Assembly: GCA_044226395.1 (NCBI GenBank)
Contig: JBGAHD010000004.1
Span: 558,001-622,000, forward strand
Origin: JBGAHD01 sp044226395
Lineage (GTDB): Bacteria; Pseudomonadota; Gammaproteobacteria; Xanthomonadales; Ahniellaceae
Length of the DNA: 64,000 nucleotides
Reading direction: 5' to 3'
Every line of letters starts with the position of its first letter. Position 1 is the first letter of the stretch. A program made the position numbers and the translations under genes. Below are positions 8,353-17,332 of this stretch, piece after piece. The notes under the pieces are model-generated. The model had not been told where the DNA came from. It searched no databases and was given only the letters and a program-made list of their open reading frames with translations.

Positions 8353-9777
8353 ATGTTCCGCTTCATCGCCGTTCTGTTGGCGTGCTGTCTCGCCACCACC
8401 GCTCGCGCGGACACCGAAAACCAGTGGATGAAAGTCCTGCTCGAAGGGCGCAAGGTCGGCTCGCTGCAGTCGACGCGCACGGTCGAGGGCGATCGCGTGA
8501 CCACCACCGAAATGATGGAACTGTCCATCGACCGCGCCGGCATCACCGTGAGCATGGCCACGCGCGAGAGCAGCATCGAGACACTCGATGGCAAGCCGCT
8601 CGGTTTCAGCGCCACGACCAAGCTGTCGGGCATCGAATCGCGCATCGATGGCGTGATCGGCGATGACGGTCAGGTCAAGATCACGCAGAACAATGGCGTC
8701 AGCACCTCCGAACGTACCATCGCCTGGCCCGAAGGCGCGCTGCTCGCCGAAGGCGCGCGACTGGCCGAGATCCAGCATGGCTTGAAGCCCGGGACGAGTT
8801 ATCGCATCACCGCGTTTCAACCGTCGAACCTGATCGCGATTCCGGTCGACGTGAAAGTGATCGGCACGGAATCCGTGAGCATCGAAGGTCAGCCCGAGAA
8901 GCTGATCAAGGTCTCGCAGATCGTCGACTTCGCGGGGTCGAGCATCGATACCGAAACCTGGATCACGCCCGAGCACGACGTGCGTCGTTCGCTGACGCCG
9001 ATGATCGGCATCAGCATGGAAATGGTCGCCTGCTCCGAGGCCTGCGCCAAGGCGCCCAATCAACCGGCCGACATTCTCGATCGCATCATGATCGATGCGC
9101 CCGAATCCCTCGCCAAGGCCAATCGCGGCGATGGCCTGCGCTACACGCTGCGCGTCGAAGGCCGCGATCCGCCGCCGCTGCCGCAGACCGGCGAGCAGCG
9201 CGTCGAGGAACACGGCGACACCATCACGGTGCTGGTCGACCCCACGCCGGCCCAGCCCGATCGCGCCAAGCCGCTCGCCGACGAGCGCGCCGCCACGCGC
9301 TGGCTCAACAGCGACGACGAGCGCGTGATCGCGCTGGCGCGCGAGGCGACGAAGGACGCCAAGACCGATCTCGCGCGCATGCAAGCGCTCGAGCACTACG
9401 TGCGCGAATACATCAGCAACAAATCGATGAACGTGGGCTATGCCTCGGCGCGCGAGACCGTGGATTCGCGCGAAGGCGATTGCACCGAACACGCGGTGCT
9501 GCTGGCCGCGATGGGCCGAGCGATCGGCATTCCCACGCGCGTGGTCAATGGCCTGGCCTACACCTCGGCGTTCGCCGGACGCGAGCGCGTGTTCGTGCCG
9601 CACGCGTGGATGCAGGCGTGGGTCGGCGACCACTGGCAGAGCTTCGACGCCGCGCTCGGTCAATTCGACGCAGGCCACATCGCCCTGTCGATGGGCGATG
9701 GCGATGCCGCGAGCTTCTTCGCCGGCGTGAGCCTGCTGGGCAATATTCATATCGTTTCGGCCGAAGCCGCGAAGTAA
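8353..9777 (+). CDS. Secreted transglutaminase-like protein
   Basis: A 474-aa protein. ATG 8353 (MFRFIAVLLACCLATTARA) gives a typical signal peptide; an upstream in-frame start would not. The C-terminal third is a transglutaminase/protease-like core. C377 is in REGDCTEHAVLLAAMGRA, H417 in PHAWMQAW and D432 in SFDAALG, forming the expected Cys-His-Asp triad. The ~330 residues before it look like a beta-rich periplasmic domain and include repeated ESIETLDGKP-type strands. The substrate is unknown; the family includes protein cross-linkers and cysteine proteases. It is followed 31 nt later by another secreted protein on the same strand, so the two are probably co-transcribed. Confidence 0.85.
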   Translation: MFRFIAVLLACCLATTARADTENQWMKVLLEGRKVGSLQSTRTVEGDRVTTTEMMELSIDRAGITVSMATRESSIETLDGKPLGFSATTKLSGIESRIDGVIGDDGQVKITQNNGVSTSERTIAWPEGALLAEGARLAEIQHGLKPGTSYRITAFQPSNLIAIPVDVKVIGTESVSIEGQPEKLIKVSQIVDFAGSSIDTETWITPEHDVRRSLTPMIGISMEMVACSEACAKAPNQPADILDRIMIDAPESLAKANRGDGLRYTLRVEGRDPPPLPQTGEQRVEEHGDTITVLVDPTPAQPDRAKPLADERAATRWLNSDDERVIALAREATKDAKTDLARMQALEHYVREYISNKSMNVGYASARETVDSREGDCTEHAVLLAAMGRAIGIPTRVVNGLAYTSAFAGRERVFVPHAWMQAWVGDHWQSFDAALGQFDAGHIALSMGDGDAASFFAGVSLLGNIHIVSAEAAK

Positions 9778-9808
9778 TCGCGATGAGGCCGAGCATCGGA
9801 GCAAACCC

Positions 9809-10771
9809 ATGAGTGTCGGAGTTTCCCGCGTCGCCGCCTGGGCGGTGGGCGTGCTCGTCGCTGGCGCGAGCCTGATCGCGCGCGGCGACAATCCCGCGCA
9901 TGACGCGCTGACCAGCGCCGGTTATGTCAGCACGCGCGTGGCCCTGGTGACCGATCGCCGCGTCGACGAGATCAGCGGTCTCGCCGCCTCGCGTCGCGAT
10001 GACCGCTTGCTGTGGGTCTTGAACGATTCCGACAACGGCAATTTCATCTACGCCCTGGGCACCGATGGCGCGGTGCGCGCGCGCGTGACGGTGCAAGGCG
10101 CGACCAATATCGACTGGGAAGACATGGCCGGCTTCGAACTCGACGGCCAGCCGTGGCTCGCCGTGGCCGACACCGGCGACAACGGTGGCCTGCGTTCGGA
10201 AATCTCGGTCTACGTGCTGCGCGAACCGGAGCTGCACGCCAAGGACACCGAAGTCACCGCGCAAGTCGCTTGGCGCGTGCGCATTCGCTGGCCCGATGGT
10301 CCGCGCGATTGCGAGGCGATGACGATCGATCCGCGCGCCCGCGAGATCCTGCTGCTGTCGAAAAAGCGCGTGCCCGCGCAGTTCTTCCGCGTGCCGCTCG
10401 ACGCTGCGAAGGATCCGGCCGAAGTGCGCGTCGCCGAACAGATCGCCTCGATCGGCAATCTGCCCCAACCCACCGACGAGGAACTGGCGACCGCGCCGCG
10501 CGTGTATCGCTATGCCAGTCAGATCACGGCGATGGATCTTTCCGCCGACGGCGATGCGCTGGCTGTGCTGACCTATCGCGATGGTTATCTCTATCGTCGT
10601 GAGCCCGGCGAAACGTGGGCGCAAACGCTCGCGCGCGCGCCGCTGCGTCTTGATGCGCCGGTCTTGCTTCAGGCCGAAGCCTTGGGCTTCGCCGCGAAGG
10701 GCCGGCAGTTGTGGGAATCCTCGGAAAAGCTGCCCGCGCCTTTGATTCGCTTTGATACGCCGGCGCCCTGA
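9809..10771 (+). CDS. Secreted beta-propeller-like (phytase/SdiA-regulated-like) protein
   Basis: A 320-aa protein with an N-terminal hydrophobic export signal (about residues 1-25). Its repeats suggest a propeller: ISGLAASRRDDRLLWVLND, IDWEDMAGFELD, WLAVADTGDN and DCEAMTIDP. The ISGLA...LWVLNDSDN and WEDMA...VADTGDN pattern recurs in extracellular proteins related to the esterase-like phytase and SdiA-regulated families. No catalytic residues are assigned. It lies in the same direction as the transglutaminase-like gene and ends 236 nt before the SPFH operon. The function is not known; the family link is tentative. Confidence 0.7.
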   Translation: MSVGVSRVAAWAVGVLVAGASLIARGDNPAHDALTSAGYVSTRVALVTDRRVDEISGLAASRRDDRLLWVLNDSDNGNFIYALGTDGAVRARVTVQGATNIDWEDMAGFELDGQPWLAVADTGDNGGLRSEISVYVLREPELHAKDTEVTAQVAWRVRIRWPDGPRDCEAMTIDPRAREILLLSKKRVPAQFFRVPLDAAKDPAEVRVAEQIASIGNLPQPTDEELATAPRVYRYASQITAMDLSADGDALAVLTYRDGYLYRREPGETWAQTLARAPLRLDAPVLLQAEALGFAAKGRQLWESSEKLPAPLIRFDTPAP

Positions 10772-10942
10772 GCGTCGGCTCGAAGCTCGCCGCGCTCGAG
10801 GGCGCGGTCTTGGCGATTTCAAACCATGAAAGTTCAGTTCCGCCAAGCGATCGTGTCGGGCGGCGCTTCGGTGCGCCCGTGGACTCGCATATCTCCTTGA
10901 TTTATTTGGCCGCTAGCCGCTCGTCTGAATCCCACGCAAACT

Positions 10943-10961
10943 AGATATCGTTTTGATATCT
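10943..10961. promoter_or_regulatory. Candidate operator upstream of the SPFH operon
   Basis: A perfect inverted repeat, AGATATC-GTTTT-GATATCT (7-bp arms, 5-nt spacer), is A+T-rich in an otherwise GC-rich intergenic region. It lies 47 nt before the ATG of the SPFH gene. The geometry fits a dimeric repressor site such as those of PadR-type regulators, but no regulator gene is adjacent. It could also overlap the operon promoter. Confidence 0.4.
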
Positions 10962-11007
10962 TTCTCTCGCCGGTCATGGGGTCGGCACACGAGATCAGGA
11001 GTGGGTC

Positions 11008-11883
11008 ATGCAAGAGCGCGTCGTTCGAACTTTTCCCGGCTTGCCGGCCTTGTTGCTGCTGTTGGCGGTGATCGCGGGCAGCGTGTGGACGATCATCGCC
11101 AATGTGCGTCCGCCCGAGGGGCCGCGAACAGCGACCGTCGTCGCGGCCGTGATCGTGATGCTTCTGGCCGCGTTCTTGCTGGTCGGTCTGTTCATCGTGC
11201 AGCCCAATCAGACGGCGGTGCTGCAGTTCTTCGGCCGCTACGTCGGCACGGCCAAGGAAGCGGGTCTGCGCTGGGCGAACCCGTTCTACACGAAGCGCGC
11301 GGTGAGTCTGCGCGTGCGCAACTTCGAATCGAGCAAGCTCAAGGTCAACGATCTCGAAGGCAGCCCGATCGAAATCGCGGCCGTGGTGGTGTGGCAGGTG
11401 CACGATTCGGCCGAGGCCTTGTTCACGGTCGACGACTACACCAACTTCGTCGAAGTGCAGTCGGAAGCGGCGTTGCGTCAGACCGCGACCAGTCATCCGT
11501 ATGACCTGCACGACGATCACAAGATCTCGCTGCGCAGTCACTCGCGCGAAATCGCCGCGCACTTGAAGAACGAGATTCAGGAACGCCTGGAACAAGCCGG
11601 CGTGACCGTGCTCGAGGCGCGCATCAGCCACCTCGCCTACGCGCCGGAAATCGCGCAGGCCATGCTGCAGCGGCAGCAGGCCACGGCCATCATCGCCGCG
11701 CGCACGCGCATTGTCGAAGGCGCGGTGTCGATGGTGGAGATGGCGCTGCAGCAGTTGTCCAACCGCGGCGTGGTCAATCTCGACGAGGAGCGCAAGGCGG
11801 CGATGGTGTCCAACCTCCTGGTGGTGTTGTGCGGCGAGCGCGGCACCCAGCCGATCGTCAACACCGGCAGCTTGTACAGCTAA
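11008..11883 (+). CDS. SPFH/Band 7 domain membrane protein
   Basis: A 291-aa prohibitin/stomatin-like membrane scaffold protein. Two hydrophobic segments (about residues 12-32 and 42-68) precede the SPFH domain. That domain starts near IVQPNQTAVLQFFGRYVGT and continues with GLRWANPFY and IEIAAVVVWQVHDSAEALF. The C-terminus is helical, as in oligomerising family members. AGGAGTGGGTC gives a good ribosome site. It heads a probable three-gene operon with an Arc-type DNA-binding protein and a small membrane protein. SPFH proteins organise membrane microdomains and often modulate proteases; the specific role here is unknown. Confidence 0.85.
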   Translation: MQERVVRTFPGLPALLLLLAVIAGSVWTIIANVRPPEGPRTATVVAAVIVMLLAAFLLVGLFIVQPNQTAVLQFFGRYVGTAKEAGLRWANPFYTKRAVSLRVRNFESSKLKVNDLEGSPIEIAAVVVWQVHDSAEALFTVDDYTNFVEVQSEAALRQTATSHPYDLHDDHKISLRSHSREIAAHLKNEIQERLEQAGVTVLEARISHLAYAPEIAQAMLQRQQATAIIAARTRIVEGAVSMVEMALQQLSNRGVVNLDEERKAAMVSNLLVVLCGERGTQPIVNTGSLYS

Positions 11884-11901
11884 GGCGCGGAGCGCGGGCG
11901 A

Positions 11902-12087
11902 ATGAGCGAGAAGAAAGCCTATCCGCTGCGCATCAGCACCGAGGTGCTAGACGCCGTGCAGCGCTGGGCCGACGACGAGCTGCGTTCCGTCAATGCGCAA
12001 ATCGAATACGTGCTGCGCGAAGCCCTGCGACGCGCGGGCCGCTTGCCGGCCCCGCGTCCGCCGGGCGACGCCGAACGCGAAACCTGA
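11902..12087 (+). CDS. Arc-like ribbon-helix-helix DNA-binding protein
   Basis: A 61-aa protein beginning 18 nt after the SPFH stop. KAYPLRISTEVLDAVQRWAD matches the N-terminal beta strand plus first helix of Arc/MetJ ribbon-helix-helix proteins. SVNAQIEYVLREALRRAG is the second helix. The C-terminal ~15 residues are Pro/Arg-rich and probably disordered. Placement directly behind the SPFH gene suggests it may autoregulate this operon, perhaps at the inverted repeat upstream. That link is inferred, and it could equally be an orphan antitoxin-like regulator. Confidence 0.8.
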   Translation: MSEKKAYPLRISTEVLDAVQRWADDELRSVNAQIEYVLREALRRAGRLPAPRPPGDAERET

Positions 12088-12138
12088 TGTCGGCGCCGCG
12101 CCCACGCGCGGCGCCATCACCTCCCGGGAGTCATCGTC

Positions 12139-12384
12139 ATGAACGCGGGCGCGGCCGTGCACATCGGTGTCGGCATGAATGTGATTCTGCTGATCGCGTG
12201 GGCGCTGTTCGCCACCGCGACCACCGAGAACACGACCGAAGCCCCGGCACAGCGCGCCATCGCCGTGGTCACGCCCGAAGCCCTGGCCACGTCGACCCTG
12301 ACCGAACGCGCCGAACTGGCCTGGCGAACCTGGTGGCAGCGCTTCACCCGTCTTGCCCCGGAAACGCCCCTGCCCCACCCGTGA
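12139..12384 (+). CDS. Small single-pass membrane protein
   Basis: An 81-aa hypothetical protein with one hydrophobic segment (about residues 7-27, GVGMNVILLIAWALFATATT). An Ala/Thr/Glu-rich region follows. The ribosome site is a weak GGGAG about 14 nt upstream. It follows the Arc-like gene by 51 nt in the same direction, so it probably ends the SPFH operon. Its 3' end lies just before the VanY-type gene start. No family is recognised; the context and the membrane helix are the only support. Confidence 0.5.
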   Translation: MNAGAAVHIGVGMNVILLIAWALFATATTENTTEAPAQRAIAVVTPEALATSTLTERAELAWRTWWQRFTRLAPETPLPHP

Positions 12385-12415
12385 CAGCCCCCGCGGCGAC
12401 CGCTACGCTTGCCGC

Positions 12416-13294
12416 ATGCATGCCCGATTGCGTCCGCTCGGCTGGCGCGTGCTGACCGCGCGCCTGGACATTCGCGACACCATCGCCTATCCGACCCGGG
12501 CACTGCCGCCCGCCGGACGCCAGCGTCGACACGCGCGCCGCATTACGCCCATCGTGCACGCGCTGGCCGTGCATCGTCGCGAAGACGATCTCGTCATCGG
12601 CCGACTCACGATTGAACGCGACGCGCGCGGACTCGCCGCCTTGCGCGTCGAGCCGGAATCCTTCGCCAGTTCTCCGCTGGCTTCGGAAGCGATCGATGCG
12701 ATTGCCGGACTCTTGCCATCACGCCGACGCCATATCGAGATCGGCGCCGCGCTGCGTCCCCGCGCGCATTTCGCGCCGACGGGCGATGTGATCGCGCGCG
12801 CGCGCGAGGCGCTGGGCATCGACGCCGATTACGGCGCGCGTCGCCATCTGCCCGAAATCCACGAACCGCGTCGATTGCGATTGTACGGCCCCGACTACGG
12901 CGGTCGTCCGCTGTGGCTGCTACCCGAAGTCGTGCTCGCCACGCGCGCCATGCTGCACGCCGCGGCGGCCGAAGGCATCGTGCTGCAACTGGTCTCGGGC
13001 TTTCGCAGCGTCGGCTATCAAGTCGGTTTGATTCGACGCAAACTCGCGCGCGGACAATCGCTCGAACAAGCGCTCAGCGTGCTCGCCGCGCCCGGCCACA
13101 GCGAACACCACTCCGGCCGCGCCATCGACATCACCACGCCCGGCTGCCCCCCCGCCGACACCAGCTTCGAAAACACCCACGCCTTCGCATGGCTCAATCG
13201 CCACGCCGGCGCGCATGGGTTTCGTTTGTCGTATCCGAAGGACAACCCGCACGGCATCATGTATGAGCCGTGGCATTGGTACTTCGTCTCCTGA
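12416..13294 (+). CDS. M15 family D-alanyl-D-alanine carboxypeptidase (VanY-type)
   Basis: A 292-aa protein whose C-terminal ~150 residues form a VanY domain, a zinc peptidase of peptidoglycan stem peptides. LVSGFRSVGYQ, HSEHHSGRAIDI (metal-binding His and Asp) and the terminal EPWHWYF (His ligand) are all present. The N-terminal ~130 residues contain no signal peptide and no family I recognise. ATG 12416 was preferred over an in-frame start 21 codons upstream, which would overlap the preceding gene and add an unlikely Arg/Pro-rich stretch. Without a visible export signal its site of action is uncertain. Confidence 0.85.
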   Translation: MHARLRPLGWRVLTARLDIRDTIAYPTRALPPAGRQRRHARRITPIVHALAVHRREDDLVIGRLTIERDARGLAALRVEPESFASSPLASEAIDAIAGLLPSRRRHIEIGAALRPRAHFAPTGDVIARAREALGIDADYGARRHLPEIHEPRRLRLYGPDYGGRPLWLLPEVVLATRAMLHAAAAEGIVLQLVSGFRSVGYQVGLIRRKLARGQSLEQALSVLAAPGHSEHHSGRAIDITTPGCPPADTSFENTHAFAWLNRHAGAHGFRLSYPKDNPHGIMYEPWHWYFVS

Positions 13295-13719
13295 CTCGGA
13301 TTCGCTTCGCTCGGCAAGCGCGCGTTGCCACGCGGTTCGCGGACATTCCACGAGAACAGATCATTAAGCTCGTTGGATTCGCTGTGCCTGCCTAGACCGT
13401 GAAGACGACGCTTCGATCGTCGACGTTTCGCGAAGCAGCGTCGACCTTACGAATACGTTGGCATCGCTAAGTCGACTGGAAAGTAAGGGCGAATTGACCG
13501 ACGCCTTCCCAACTTCTCCGGCAGTTGAAGCCGATAGTCAGTCAGTTTGTGAATTTCGATGAAATCTGCGCCGCGCGCGAAGTTTGATCGCCCCGCGGAC
13601 CTATCGTGTCGCGTGCCTGGGGGACGTGGATCGCGCCGAGATCGCTGATTCCGCGGTGGGAGCAACTCAAACTGCGAAACTGGTCTAGTGGATTCGCAGG
13701 CAAGGATGGGGGGAGCCAA
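13295..13719. other. Intergenic region without a recognisable gene
   Basis: Between the VanY-type gene and the next secreted protein. G+C is lower than in the flanking genes. The only structure noted is an inverted repeat, GTCGACG (13419-13425) and CGTCGAC (13439-13445). The end of the region holds the strong GGGGGGAG ribosome site of the downstream gene. The reading frame that continues upstream of 13720 in this region looks non-coding. Confidence 0.5.
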
Positions 13720-15162
13720 ATGCGCGCATCGATTCTGATCATGCTCTTGCTGGCATTGATGATGACGGCTTCGAGTGAAGCCAGCGACCGTGAGATCTAC
13801 CTACAACAGCTACCTGGCCAGAAAGTCACCTATGCGGACGGCATTGGCTGGGTATCCACGGGTCGCGATGTCATTCTCACGGTTTCGATCCGACCGGAAG
13901 GACGCAAGCGCGCCTGGGTCAGCCTGGTGGTCTCCAACAACTCATCCCAGTCCGTGACCATTTCGGAGCGTCAGGTATCCGCCAGTGTCAGCGGCGCGCA
14001 GCTCAAGACCTTCTCCGCATCGGAACTTCTTCAAGCCGAGCAACGCCGGCAGACCTGGCAGAAGTTCGGGGCGGGGTTGGCCATGGGACTCAACAGTTAC
14101 GCCGCATCCCAGCAAGGCAACTACAACACGAATGGACGTTTTTCCGGTGCCTACAATCAATACGGCACTAACGGCTACCAGCAAGGCAACGTCTCCGGCA
14201 CTTTCTCCGTGCAGGGGCGCGATCCCACCGCGGCCGCGATCGCCCAGCAAAATGCCACGGCGACCAATCTCGCGCTGGCGGAGCGACTCCAGCAGCAACA
14301 AGCCAGTCAGATGGCGACACTGGAGAATCGACTTCTAAGAGCTCAGACCTTGCAGCCCGGCGCCTGGCATGGGGGTGAAGTCGCGATTGAGTTGCCCGGT
14401 CGAAGTCGACAATCGCAACCGCTCGCCATCGAGGTGTTCCTGGCGGGTAGCAAGAGAAGCTTTCTCGCATTCCTAGATGCGCCACCCACCGAGGCGCAGT
14501 TGGCGATGGTCAAGCAGCTCCCGGCCCATCCCGATGATGTCGCCGTCGCCAGCACGCCAACGCCCCCATCGCCGCAGGAGCCGAGAAACTATGTTGCCCT
14601 GCCCGCGGCCACCAGTGCGTCAACTCCCTCCAACGCGATCAAGTCCGACACCGTGAGGGACTCACCCGCGCCCTCGCCGACACCGGCCGAGGTCGACCCA
14701 CGCGCGAAAGCAGCGGCGCAATTGCTTGCCACCGAAGTCATCGCCGCCGCGGCCCAGGCCTTTGCGCCATTCTTGAACGAGATCGAAGCCAACCTTGCCA
14801 AGGAGGGCTCACCAGAGGCTCAGAAGTTACTCAACGCCATTCGAGACAGGCCACGAGCCGAGAAGGCGCTCGCACGCATCGCCGACGGCTATGCGCGCGA
14901 GTCGGGCGCGATAGCGATGCTGGAGGAGGTATTCACCAAGAACATGACTTACGACGATATGGTCGACACCGCCACTTTCCTTCGAACGCCGGCGGGGAGA
15001 TCCGTCGCCGCGATACTGGTGGATCCCTCCCGGTTCGATCATATGTCCAGCAGCTTGAAAGAACTCGACGATAAGCGATCCGAGGAAATCCTGAGGGCGG
15101 CAGTCGCGTCGGTCTTTCCCGAAATTGATCTTGATCAGCTGCTCAGCCGCGTCGACAAGTGA
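13720..15162 (+). CDS. Secreted hypothetical protein with Asn/Gln/Gly-rich linker
   Basis: A 480-aa exported protein. ATG 13720 has a strong ribosome site and gives the signal peptide MRASILIMLLLALMMTASSE. An N-terminal beta-rich domain (about 25-110) is followed by a Tyr/Asn/Gly/Gln-rich segment (about 125-170, for example GRFSGAYNQYGTNGYQQGN) and a Gln-rich helix. A Pro/Ser/Thr linker (about 280-330) leads to a helical C-terminal domain (about 340-475). FLRTPAGRSVAAIL there resembles the repeated FLxTPAGR element of DUF2059-type proteins. I do not recognise the protein as a whole. It may be an envelope or secreted factor. Confidence 0.75.
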   Translation: MRASILIMLLLALMMTASSEASDREIYLQQLPGQKVTYADGIGWVSTGRDVILTVSIRPEGRKRAWVSLVVSNNSSQSVTISERQVSASVSGAQLKTFSASELLQAEQRRQTWQKFGAGLAMGLNSYAASQQGNYNTNGRFSGAYNQYGTNGYQQGNVSGTFSVQGRDPTAAAIAQQNATATNLALAERLQQQQASQMATLENRLLRAQTLQPGAWHGGEVAIELPGRSRQSQPLAIEVFLAGSKRSFLAFLDAPPTEAQLAMVKQLPAHPDDVAVASTPTPPSPQEPRNYVALPAATSASTPSNAIKSDTVRDSPAPSPTPAEVDPRAKAAAQLLATEVIAAAAQAFAPFLNEIEANLAKEGSPEAQKLLNAIRDRPRAEKALARIADGYARESGAIAMLEEVFTKNMTYDDMVDTATFLRTPAGRSVAAILVDPSRFDHMSSSLKELDDKRSEEILRAAVASVFPEIDLDQLLSRVDK

Positions 15163-15242
15163 CGATCGGCCCTTGGCTCGAGGATTGGTTGTCGAGGTCG
15201 CGATCTGTCCGCGCGTCGCGAAGCTGACCCCTTCGCGACGCC

Positions 15243-15413
15243 TCAATTCAACATTGACGCGCGCGCCAACAGCACGCGGTGAATCGCGAAGCCGATCCAA
15301 GACAGCGTGATGACGAGCACGGCGCCCAAGGCGCGTCGTCGCGCCATCATCACGAGCCCCAATGGGATCGCGTAGAAAAAGATCAGCACATTGATCGTCG
15401 ACAGAATACCCAT
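15243..15413 (-). CDS. Small membrane protein
   Basis: A 56-aa protein with two hydrophobic helices: INVLIFFYAIPLGLVMM (about residues 7-23) and ALGAVLVITLSWIGFAI (about 28-45), separated by an Arg-rich turn. ATG at 15413 has GAGG six bases upstream, better than in-frame starts further out. It is convergent with the preceding secreted protein and divergent from the glycosyltransferase. No family is recognised, so support rests on helix quality and ribosome site. Confidence 0.5.
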   Translation of the reverse strand: MGILSTINVLIFFYAIPLGLVMMARRRALGAVLVITLSWIGFAIHRVLLARASMLN

Positions 15414-15614
15414 CCCTGACCTCATCATTCCGAGCGCGTCGGCGTCGCGGCCGATGCAGTATCCCATGCGCGTCGCGGTTTGACCGCGTGCTCCGCGGCT
15501 CGGCGCCGTCGACGTTCTCGCTTCCGCTCGCGTATCGCGCATCGCGATCAACTCCCATCGGTGTCACGACTCAGCAACGCCGCCGTCAATCGCCAGACAT
15601 GGCGCGCGCGCAGC

Positions 15615-16778
15615 ATGCGCCAAACCTGGGAGCCGCCCGTGCGCATCGCCGTCGTTACCGAGACCTATCCGCCCGAGATCAACGGTGTCGCGTTGACGGT
15701 GCAGAGTTTCGTCGAGCAACTCGCCGCCCTGGTCCACCAGATCGATTTGATTCGACCACGTCAACCGGACGCGCCCCTTGCCGCGACCGATCCTCGCGTC
15801 GAGCAAGCGCTGGTGCGCGGCGCGGGCTTGCCGCGCTATCCGGGCCTGCGCTTTGGCTTGCCCGCGCCGCGCACCTTGCGGGCACGCTGGACGCGACATC
15901 GGCCGGATGCCGTGTACATCGCCACCGAAGGCCCGCTGGGCTGGTCGGCGTTGAACGTGGCGCGCAAGCTCGGCATCGTCAGCGCAACGGGCTTTCATAC
16001 GCGGTTCGACGACTACGCGGCGAACTACGGCTTGGGTGTGTTGACGCCCTTGGTGTTCGCTTGGTTGCGCCGCTTTCATAATCGCGCGCATGCGACCTTG
16101 GTGCCGACGGCGGAGCTTCGGCAGTTCCTGATCGAGGCGGGCTTCACCTCGGTGCGCGTACTCTCGCGCGGCGTCGACACGACGCACTTCGATCCGACGC
16201 GTCGCGATGAACGCTTGCGTGCCGAGTGGGGTCTCGCGCCCGAGGATCTGGCCGTGATCTATGTCGGTCGCATCGCGGCGGAGAAGAATCTCGAACTGGC
16301 GATTCGCGCCTTCCGCGCGATTCAGGCCGATGAGCCGCGCGCGCGCTTCGTGTGGATTGGCGATGGTCCGGCACGCGCGGCGATCGAGCGCGAGCATCCC
16401 GACTTCGTGTTTCGTGGCATGCGTCGCGGCGATGATTTGGCGGCGCATTTCGCGAGCGGCGATTTATTTCTGTTTTCGAGTGTCACCGAGACCTTCGGCA
16501 ATGTGACGCTCGAAGCCATGGCCAGTGGCGTGCCCACGGTGGCCTTCGACTACGGCGCGGCGCGACAACACTTGCGCGATGGCGAGCACGGTCGCGTGGT
16601 CGCGCCAAACGACGATCCGGCATTCGTGCAAGCCGCGCGCGAACTCGCGCGCGACGCCGAGCTGCGCGCGCGCATGCGCGAAGCGGGGCGCGCGGCGGTG
16701 CTTGGACTCAGTCCGCGCGCGGTCGCCGACGAACTCGCGCGTTTGCTCGGTGCATTGGGTACTCGGGAGGCCGCATGA
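15615..16778 (+). CDS. GT4-family glycosyltransferase
   Basis: A 387-aa GT-B glycosyltransferase. The N-terminal nucleotide-fold begins VRIAVVTETYPPEINGVALT, and a conserved acceptor-region segment is ATGFHTRFDDYAANYG. The C-terminal donor domain shows VIYVGRIAAEKNLELAIRAF and the ETFGNVTLEAMASG motif (E-x7-E, binding the nucleotide sugar). The pattern is that of glycolipid mannosyl/glucosyl transferases. A GTG at 15639 is a possible alternative start. The stop overlaps the ATG of a PAP2 phosphatase, suggesting that both act on a lipid or a lipid-linked sugar. Donor and acceptor are not determined. Confidence 0.88.
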   Translation: MRQTWEPPVRIAVVTETYPPEINGVALTVQSFVEQLAALVHQIDLIRPRQPDAPLAATDPRVEQALVRGAGLPRYPGLRFGLPAPRTLRARWTRHRPDAVYIATEGPLGWSALNVARKLGIVSATGFHTRFDDYAANYGLGVLTPLVFAWLRRFHNRAHATLVPTAELRQFLIEAGFTSVRVLSRGVDTTHFDPTRRDERLRAEWGLAPEDLAVIYVGRIAAEKNLELAIRAFRAIQADEPRARFVWIGDGPARAAIEREHPDFVFRGMRRGDDLAAHFASGDLFLFSSVTETFGNVTLEAMASGVPTVAFDYGAARQHLRDGEHGRVVAPNDDPAFVQAARELARDAELRARMREAGRAAVLGLSPRAVADELARLLGALGTREAA

Positions 16779-17332
16779 TTCGCGACAATTCGAGCATGAG
16801 TAGCGAAGCCCCGCGCGAAGTGCGCTGGTGCCTGACCGCCAATCGCTGGGCGCGACATCGTCGCGTGCATCGCGGTTTCGCCATCGTCAGTCGACTGGGC
16901 GATGGCGCGATCTGGTATGCCCTCATCGCACTGCTGCCGCTGATCGACGGCGCGCGCGGCGCGATGGCGAGCTTGCATCTGGCGGCGGTGGGCGCGGTGG
17001 CGATCACGCTCTATCGTTGGCTCAAGCGCTGGACGCGCCGGCCGCGGCCCTTCGCGAGCCATCGCGACATCGTGGCCTGGGTCGCGCCGCTCGATGAGTT
17101 CAGCTTTCCGTCGGGCCACACGCTGCACGCCGTGTCTTTCACCATCGTGGCGTGCTGGTGGTACTTGCCGTTGGCGGCCGTGCTGGTGCCGTTCACCGTG
17201 GCGGTGGCGCTGTCGCGCGTGGTGCTGGGGCTGCACTATCCGAGCGATGTGATCGCGGCCACGGCCATCGGCGTGGGCCTGGCCTCGGCGGCGATTGGCG
17301 CGGGCGAATGGTGGGGTTGGAGCGCGGGTTGA
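16775..17332 (+). CDS. PAP2-family membrane phosphatase
   Basis: A 185-aa integral membrane acid phosphatase. The family's three motifs are present: KRWTRRPRP (about residue 75), FPSGHT (about 110) and SRVVLGLHYPSDV (about 147-159), with the catalytic His in the second and third. About four hydrophobic helices surround them. The family dephosphorylates lipid phosphates, for example phosphatidate or undecaprenyl pyrophosphate. Translational coupling with the upstream glycosyltransferase (ATGA overlap) indicates a joint role in glycolipid or envelope synthesis. The substrate is unknown. Confidence 0.88.
   Translation: MIRDNSSMSSEAPREVRWCLTANRWARHRRVHRGFAIVSRLGDGAIWYALIALLPLIDGARGAMASLHLAAVGAVAITLYRWLKRWTRRPRPFASHRDIVAWVAPLDEFSFPSGHTLHAVSFTIVACWWYLPLAAVLVPFTVAVALSRVVLGLHYPSDVIAATAIGVGLASAAIGAGEWWGWSAG

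Noticed and set aside
8236..9891. 551-codon minus-strand frame opposite the transglutaminase-like gene
   Set aside because: Antisense shadow; the plus strand has the signal peptide and Cys-His-Asp triad.
12319..12384. Longer VanY-type protein starting at 12353
   Set aside because: The extra 21 residues are Arg/Pro-rich and overlap the preceding small gene; ATG 12416 is a sufficient start.
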